Assembly (NCBI GenBank): GCA_001632425.1
Contig: KV425562.1
Span: forward strand, 217,911-281,910
DNA: 64,000 bases
Reading direction: 5' to 3'
DNA from: Neolentinus lepideus HHB14362 ss-1
Lineage: Eukaryota > Basidiomycota > Agaricomycetes > Gloeophyllales > Gloeophyllaceae
A program made the translations under genes and the position numbers. Positions 59,283 to 64,000 of this stretch are shown in pieces. How positions within the stretch are numbered: the stretch's first letter is position 1; every line of letters starts with the position of its first letter. The notes below the pieces were generated by a model. The model saw only the letters and a list, made by a program, of their open reading frames with translations, ran no database searches and was not told the DNA's origin.

Positions 59283-60467
59283 ATGACCGCTGATGACACT
59301 GTCAACCAACCGTCCATCGCACTCAACAGCGAGGTCTCGGCTAAGTGCAACGAAGTCGTCGAGGAGTACCGTGCCGGTACTGCTTCGAAGGTTGACGCCA
59401 TCCTACGCTTGCAGTCAATCATCCCGCGAAGCGACGACACGGAGGACCAGTTTAAGTCGGCACTTCAGTCGTACGTCGGTATGCTCGACAGCGCTGACCA
59501 AGCCCGAGCAAGTGCTGCCAAGCGGGGAGAGCAGCACGTCGATGGAGACACTGGGGACAACGAAGACGAAGAGGGGGACCCTGCTCGAAAGGATAGGAGC
59601 AGCAGTAAGCGACCGCGATCACCTCCCGAGTCCGACGATGAGGACATCAGCGAAAAACCTGCTAAGCGGTCAATTGACGAGTCTCGACTGCCCTGGGTCA
59701 TCGATGAACTCTTGCATCCAATCGAATTGCCGCCCTCGTTGCGTCTCACCCGGGAATCACTTCAGCTATGGTCCAGCAACCCGAAGCAGTACAAGGCTTC
59801 CCTTACTAATGCGGCTCGCTGCCCCGAGTTCCCGGACAGCGAGTGGTCGAACATTATCGAAAGTAAACCGATCAACCTTGACATCGTGTTTGCCGGCCAC
59901 TACTCCACATCATTCGACAATCGCCGGACGGAGAAGCTGGGTGAGCTCGAGCTTACCTTCGGGGAGACGAAACCGTCCAAACGGATCGAGTCAGCCGGAG
60001 ACTGGCTTATCGCGTGGACCAAGGCCTCGGAAGCCCTACAGTTTGCTTTCCCGCATCGAGAAAGGGAGCTCCGTGAGTACGGAAGCTATGTCACCCAACT
60101 CTTCGGAGCTGTGCACCCATCTCGGCACCATAGAGTCCTACAATACGAGAAGGCAATCAGACGCAGAGTTAGTGCTAGACGGGATCTCTCGCTCACCGAT
60201 TTCAGTCGCTTTGCGGACCTCCACCTGCTCCATATCGACAGCTCAGGTGCAGTCGCCCTCGACGAAGACTCAAGGCCTCAAGCGAGACCGAACCGAGGAG
60301 GAGACTCCCGAAAGCGTCCAGGGAAAGGTGTTGAAGCCTGCCGCAGGTGGAATGAGGGCAGGTGCCCCGTTGACGCTGCACGCTGCCGCTACACCCATAT
60401 CTGCTCCACCTGCCGCTCCAGAGAGCATACCGCAGAACAGTGCACTAACAGAGCACGCGCCAACTAG
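59283..60467 (+). CDS. Gag-like protein of the Ngaro-type element, CCCH and CCHC zinc motifs
   Basis: 394 residues start at ATG 59283 (MTADDTVNQPSIALNSEV), 70 bp after the left repeat. The middle is acidic with a Lys/Arg patch (RKDRSSSKRPRSPPESDDED). The central domain near residues 140-310 contains LPWVIDELLHPIELPPSL, ILSTLELTF-type strands (LGELELTFGE) and WLIAWTKASEALQFAFPHRE. The C-terminus has a CCCH module, CRRWNEGRCPVDAARCRYTH, then a knuckle CSTCRSREHTAEQC, expected for RNA binding and packaging. The pol frame overlaps its last 115 bases in the +1 frame. Confidence 0.85.
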   Translation: MTADDTVNQPSIALNSEVSAKCNEVVEEYRAGTASKVDAILRLQSIIPRSDDTEDQFKSALQSYVGMLDSADQARASAAKRGEQHVDGDTGDNEDEEGDPARKDRSSSKRPRSPPESDDEDISEKPAKRSIDESRLPWVIDELLHPIELPPSLRLTRESLQLWSSNPKQYKASLTNAARCPEFPDSEWSNIIESKPINLDIVFAGHYSTSFDNRRTEKLGELELTFGETKPSKRIESAGDWLIAWTKASEALQFAFPHRERELREYGSYVTQLFGAVHPSRHHRVLQYEKAIRRRVSARRDLSLTDFSRFADLHLLHIDSSGAVALDEDSRPQARPNRGGDSRKRPGKGVEACRRWNEGRCPVDAARCRYTHICSTCRSREHTAEQCTNRARAN

Positions 60468-62316
60468 CTTTGTGTCCTTCCAACCAACTTTACCACCGCC
60501 TAAGAAACCGCGCTATACACGCGATTTCCTGTGGGCAACGCACGAAGTCAGCTGCACGCCATCAGCGACGGCCTCGGAAACAGCTCCCCCAGTACCCGAC
60601 GTACCTCTGCAAGAACGCTCCAATTTGACCGCTCTGCGTACGATCGCAAAACATCCCGAACTGTTCAAAATAGTCACTCCGATAAACGTTGATCGTTTTG
60701 AGGAGCTCCTGCAGACTCACCCAAACCGGCCGCTCGTGAACTCTGTGTGCAAAGGCCTGAGAGAGGGTTTTTGGCCGTACGCCGACACCAGTGAGGACAC
60801 GAGACCAGAGACGTGGGACGGGTCATCAGAGCGGGAGCTCAAGGATCCCGCCCACATGGCGTTTGTCAAAGAACAACGCAACCAGGAAGTCAAGCTCGGT
60901 CGTTTCTCGGAAGCTTTCGGACCGGACCTGCTTCCGGGAATGTCCAGCACTCCCATTTGGGTGGTCCCAAAGCCTCGGTCCGACAAACTGAGACTTGTCG
61001 TGGACCACAGCGCTGGGGAGCATGCCCTAAATGCAATGATTAGTAAGGAGGACGCGCGTATATGCTTGGACAACATTCACGATCTGGGCAAGTGCCTCCG
61101 TCACGCCAGGCAACAGCACGGTAATGTCCCTCTCGTAATGTTCAAGTCCGATGTGTCCCAAGCATACCGCCGCCTACCAATGCACCCACTATGGCAGATT
61201 CGTCAAGTGGTCACCGTTGGGGAGGAACGCCATGTCGACCGATGCAATAATTTTGGCAACAGAGCGGGTGGCAAACTCTGGTGCACTTTCATGAGTCTGG
61301 TCCTCTGGATTGCCATCAATATAAAGGCGATTCTGGACTTGCTTGGCTACGTCGATGACACTTTCAGCTGGGAGTTTCTCGGCAAGGTACTATTCTACCC
61401 GCCTTATGGCCAGTACTACCCAACGAAGCAAGCGCTACTCCTGATGCTCTGGGATGAGATCGGACTACCGCATGAGAAGCCCAAACAGGAGTACGCACCT
61501 AATCTCACGATCATCGGTTTTGATGTCGACCCGGCTCTTATGCGCGTAACTATGCCATACGAGTCAAAATTCCAACTCGTTAATGCGATCCGAGAGTTCT
61601 GCAAGGCCCGTGGACGCCGTCGCTCCCTCCGTGAATGGCAACGCCTAGCCGGCTGGATAAACTGGTCTTTTAATGCCTTCCCGTTGCTTCGGCCCGGCTT
61701 GGCAAATGTCTACCTAAAAATGTCGGGCAAAAGCCACCCGAACGCCCCCATCCACTTGAATAAGGCAGTTGTCGACGATTTGGCGTGGATTGCTGACCAC
61801 CTCGAGAGTTCCGATGGCATTTACATGATGAAGGCACTCATTTGGGACCGCGAAGACGCAGACCTTCACCTCCTCACTGATGCTGCGACTAGTGCTGGTC
61901 TTGCGTTCTGGTCACCAGCACGCGCAGAAGGTTTCCAAGCGCACCGCCCAGCCAATGCTCCAGTGGAGGCGATTTTCTACTTCGAAGCACTCGCCGTATT
62001 ATCTGCGATCAAATATGCCGCGAGGCTCGTACCGTGCCCCAGCCGACTAGCCATATTCTCCGACAGCAGCAACACGGTTGATATGTTCAGCAGTCTCCGT
62101 GCGTCTCCGCCATACAATGACATTCTACGCTGCGCTGTCGACATCCTCATCAGCACGGGAATCGACCTTCGGGTACAACACATCCCTGGAGAACAAAACA
62201 CTATCGCGGACGCTCTGTCGCGATTCAAAAATGACACTGCACTCTCGATCTGCCCCTGGCTGCAGATCTCCACGTTTGAACCCCCTCATTGGCCGTTGGG
62301 GGCAATGAAAAAATGA
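60352..62316 (+). CDS. Reverse transcriptase-RNase H of the Ngaro-type element
   Basis: The frame is open from 59293, but the gag-overlapping part is a shadow. The first ATG in the likely true coding part is 60352 (MRAGAPLTLHAAA), giving 654 residues. Reverse transcriptase blocks are SSTPIWVVPKPRSDKLRLVVDHS, FKSDVSQAYRRLPMHP (first catalytic Asp) and LGYVDDTFSW (YVDD box). RNase H blocks are LHLLTDAATSAGLAFW, FYFEALAVLSAI, AIFSDSSNTVDMF and HIPGEQNTIADALSRF, supplying the D-E-D-D set. The pol start lies inside gag in the +1 frame, so expression needs either reinitiation, a +1 shift before 60467, or a spliced transcript. No stop interrupts the frame to TGA at 62314-62316. Confidence 0.88.
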   Translation: MRAGAPLTLHAAATPISAPPAAPESIPQNSALTEHAPTSFVSFQPTLPPPKKPRYTRDFLWATHEVSCTPSATASETAPPVPDVPLQERSNLTALRTIAKHPELFKIVTPINVDRFEELLQTHPNRPLVNSVCKGLREGFWPYADTSEDTRPETWDGSSERELKDPAHMAFVKEQRNQEVKLGRFSEAFGPDLLPGMSSTPIWVVPKPRSDKLRLVVDHSAGEHALNAMISKEDARICLDNIHDLGKCLRHARQQHGNVPLVMFKSDVSQAYRRLPMHPLWQIRQVVTVGEERHVDRCNNFGNRAGGKLWCTFMSLVLWIAINIKAILDLLGYVDDTFSWEFLGKVLFYPPYGQYYPTKQALLLMLWDEIGLPHEKPKQEYAPNLTIIGFDVDPALMRVTMPYESKFQLVNAIREFCKARGRRRSLREWQRLAGWINWSFNAFPLLRPGLANVYLKMSGKSHPNAPIHLNKAVVDDLAWIADHLESSDGIYMMKALIWDREDADLHLLTDAATSAGLAFWSPARAEGFQAHRPANAPVEAIFYFEALAVLSAIKYAARLVPCPSRLAIFSDSSNTVDMFSSLRASPPYNDILRCAVDILISTGIDLRVQHIPGEQNTIADALSRFKNDTALSICPWLQISTFEPPHWPLGAMKK

Positions 62317-63329
62317 TCCCATCACCCACCTCGTCCCGGCAACCTGTGCGCACGCCGTGGACGTTAGAGCGCCTCATATCCGAGCGCGCCATCGCTCTCG
62401 GAAGCGCCCTTTCCGAGAGCTCTCACAACAGTTATTCCTCTGCCCTTCAGTCATATCTAGCTTTCTGCAAGTCGCACAGCCGCCCTGTCGAGCCCACCGA
62501 AGACACTCTAAGTTTCTACGTGGTCTACATGTCAAGGCATATCAATCCGTCTTCCGTGCAATCGTACCTTGCCGGCATCTGCAGTGAGCTTGAGCCATAC
62601 TATCCTCTCGTCCGTCAAAGGCGCAACAGCGCTTTGGTGTCACGGACTCTAAAAGGGTGCAAAAAACTTTATGGCAAGCCTATCTCACGCAAAGCGCCTC
62701 TGTCCGTGCCCGATCTCGAAAAAGTCATATTACACTATGCCAGTTCTAACAGCCATGACGACTTCCTCTTCATCGCGCAGCTGCTATGCGGGTTTTTCGG
62801 CCTTATGCGACTTGGGGAGCTATGCTGGTCCGACAAAAAGAACCTCCAAGACTGGCGCCGGGTCATTCTCCGCCACACCGTTGTTTGGTTCGACAATGGA
62901 TTCGGGTTCGTCCTCCCCGGCCATAAGGCAGACAAGTTCTGGGAGGGGAGCAAGATCATCATTCAAAAACGAGACGATACAGTAAACCCTTACCTCTACT
63001 TCACCAAGTACCTCAAATCTCGTGACAGCGCCTTCCCACACAACCCCCAGTTGTGGATCAAAGCCGACGGCTCAATCCCTCAGCGGCGTTGGTTCGAAAG
63101 TCGTCTCAAACGCCTGTTTCCGCCATCTTCAAATGTCTCCGGCCACTCCATGCGTGCTGGCGGCGCGACCGCGCTCGCAGAAGCTGGTGTCCCTGACGAC
63201 AGGATACAAGCTATCGGCCGCTGGAAGTCTGATGCCTTCAAGGCATATATCCGGAAGAACCCCGTCCTCCTCCAGGCCCTTATTCTCGGGCGCCCCCTTT
63301 TGCAGGTGCCTGAACCTTCTGCGACATAG
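62313..63329 (+). CDS. Tyrosine recombinase of the Ngaro-type element
   Basis: 339 codons including the stop begin at ATG 62313, which overlaps the pol stop as ATGA. The N-terminal core-binding domain contains SYSSALQSYLAFCKSHSRP and YLAGICSELEPYY. Catalytic residues of the RHRY family are visible: Arg in CGFFGLMRLGELCW, then GHSMRAGGATALAEAGVP (His-x-x-Arg), GRWKSDAFKAYIRKN (Trp and the nucleophile Tyr). It replaces the DDE integrase of LTR elements and integrates a circular cDNA by site-specific recombination in the known families. There is no frame lesion, so it is probably active. Confidence 0.9.
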   Translation: MIPSPTSSRQPVRTPWTLERLISERAIALGSALSESSHNSYSSALQSYLAFCKSHSRPVEPTEDTLSFYVVYMSRHINPSSVQSYLAGICSELEPYYPLVRQRRNSALVSRTLKGCKKLYGKPISRKAPLSVPDLEKVILHYASSNSHDDFLFIAQLLCGFFGLMRLGELCWSDKKNLQDWRRVILRHTVVWFDNGFGFVLPGHKADKFWEGSKIIIQKRDDTVNPYLYFTKYLKSRDSAFPHNPQLWIKADGSIPQRRWFESRLKRLFPPSSNVSGHSMRAGGATALAEAGVPDDRIQAIGRWKSDAFKAYIRKNPVLLQALILGRPLLQVPEPSAT

Positions 63330-63640
63330 CAGCTCGCCGCCGGCAACGTGTTGTTTCTCTTGCTCCCATTGTCTTTATTCTCGTCGACTCCTTTGTTCTC
63401 GTCAACTCCTTCATTCTCGTCGAGGTTATTCGGCATCTCTCTCCATCTACTTCTCACATAATTTAACTTTCTCGTTGTACTCGACAGTAACCACCACTCA
63501 AATATAATATCTCTCCACATTACGTCTTACGGTCCGCGATGCCTCGTAATGCAACCCTCAGACTGCTCCGACACTCGGGGCAGTCGTGTTCCCGTATCAC
63601 TGATCTACTCGCGCCTCTCGCGGGGTAGAGGAGTTCGATT
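63330..63640 (+). repeat. Presumptive B1 segment of the Ngaro-type element
   Basis: It is non-coding sequence between the recombinase stop and the second repeat copy. By the structure known for Ngaro elements it should be repeated after A2, beyond the window. Near its right end is a short fold-back, gcgcctctcgcggggtagag. Confidence 0.5.
63378..63425. repeat. 18-bp tandem repeat in the 3' region of the element
   Basis: The unit ttctcgtcgactcctttg occurs 2.7 times with one or two changes. It lies 49 bp past the recombinase stop, in the presumptive B1 segment. Confidence 0.85.
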
Positions 63641-64000
63641 AATCGGGTTTAAAGCAGGGGATTTACACGAGTTTAATCGACTCCGTGCACCTGCCTTAGC
63701 GCAGCGTATCCTGCCCAGCGCCGCGCACGCTGGGCAGCGTATCCCGTATCGCTCCGCGCGTTAGTACGGCGTATCCCGGACTCTCTGCCCGGCGTATCTA
63801 TTGGCCCTCCTCTCACCTCAGCAGACAGCGGAAGTGATCGACGAGGGTCCTGCTTGCCCGGGAGGACTGCATAAAAGCTGGTTGTCGGGCCCCAGTCGAC
63901 CTTACCAGTTTTTTACTGCTGTCCTCCCAGGTAAGCACATTATTCATCGCTGCCCTCGGCAACGCTTACCGACCGGTTATTTACTGCTGTCCTCACAGTG
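63641..64000 (+). repeat. Second split direct repeat (A2), incomplete
   Basis: It repeats 58854-59213 with one substitution (G for A at copy-1 position 58991) and is cut by the window end. Confidence 0.95.

Larger units (their letters stand above)
58854..64000 (+). mobile_element. Ngaro-type tyrosine-recombinase (DIRS-order) retrotransposon, cut by window end
   Basis: The element has a left direct repeat at 58854-59213 and gag-like, RT-RNase H and tyrosine recombinase genes. A second repeat copy starts at 63641 and runs off the window. The 4787-bp offset and a single difference (A at 58991, G in copy 2) over 360 bp indicate a very recent insertion. Absence of a DDE integrase and of a methyltransferase domain, with the recombinase in its own ORF, fits the Ngaro group. 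In such elements the structure is A1-ORFs-B1-A2-B2; 63330-63640 would be B1 and its partner B2 should follow outside the window. Confidence 0.88.

Noticed and set aside
59293..60350. The N-terminal 350 residues of the long pol frame
   Set aside because: The gag frame is clearly coding here (zinc motifs, acidic domain). The pol frame is only open, with composition unlike the RT part.
63590..63640. Possible tRNA because of ggagttcgatta and a stem-like cgcctctcgcggggtagag
   Set aside because: A cloverleaf cannot be folded; there is no A box or acceptor stem at the right distance.
1..64000. CRISPR arrays, bacterial operons, rRNA genes
   Set aside because: No regularly spaced direct repeats, ribosome-binding sites or rRNA signatures. 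Intron-rich genes show a fungal nuclear genome.

Overview
The window looks like nuclear DNA of a basidiomycete fungus, most likely an Agaricomycete. Nearly every gene is interrupted by many short introns of about 40-70 nt with GTRNGT/YAG borders. Several families common in mushroom-forming fungi occur: a DUF6534-type membrane protein, an F-box protein of the 'ALPPELLAHIF' kind, and a Tnp2-type transposase. The mobile elements (Ty3/gypsy, Tnp2/CACTA-like, and a tyrosine-recombinase retrotransposon) are also typical of that group. Gene calls below were made by hand-splicing the sequence. Exon borders given to the base are ones where donor, acceptor and phase agree; others are approximate.

Layout: 1-8.9 kb is a transposon nest. 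It holds AT-rich non-coding DNA, the 3' end of a Ty3/gypsy element (integrase C-terminus, two polypurine tracts, and a multi-exon cysteine-rich gene on the opposite strand, then the 3' LTR), and behind it a C-terminally truncated Tnp2-type transposase gene. 9.5-14 kb carries a DUF6534-like membrane protein and an F-box protein. 14.5-44.6 kb is dense housekeeping DNA: a Prp24/SART3 splicing factor, an unusual homeodomain protein, an amino-acid transporter, two tandem aquaglyceroporins, a PAXBP1/GCFC-like spliceosome-disassembly protein sharing a short divergent promoter with a Rad60/NIP45-like SUMO-like-domain protein, the RNA 5'-triphosphatase of the mRNA cap, a ZIP zinc transporter, a DCAF4-like WD protein, a divergent pair of short-chain dehydrogenase genes (one intact, one broken), and the E1-alpha subunit of branched-chain keto-acid dehydrogenase.

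44.7-45.6 kb is a large, nearly perfect inverted repeat (257-bp arms, 284-bp spacer). It is followed by about 2 kb of DNA I could not assign. 47.6-56.5 kb contains a single-pass membrane protein, a tiny basic protein, and a very large RA-PH domain protein. From 58.85 kb to the window end lies a young, apparently intact tyrosine-recombinase retrotransposon of the Ngaro/DIRS type, with gag-like, RT-RNase H and recombinase ORFs between 360-bp direct repeats that differ at one base. An old fragment of the same repeat lies between the two SDR copies at 40.6 kb.

Several genes concern RNA processing (Prp24, PAXBP1-like, the cap triphosphatase), but they sit in independent transcription units. I see no operon or cluster logic beyond the tandem and inverted duplications.
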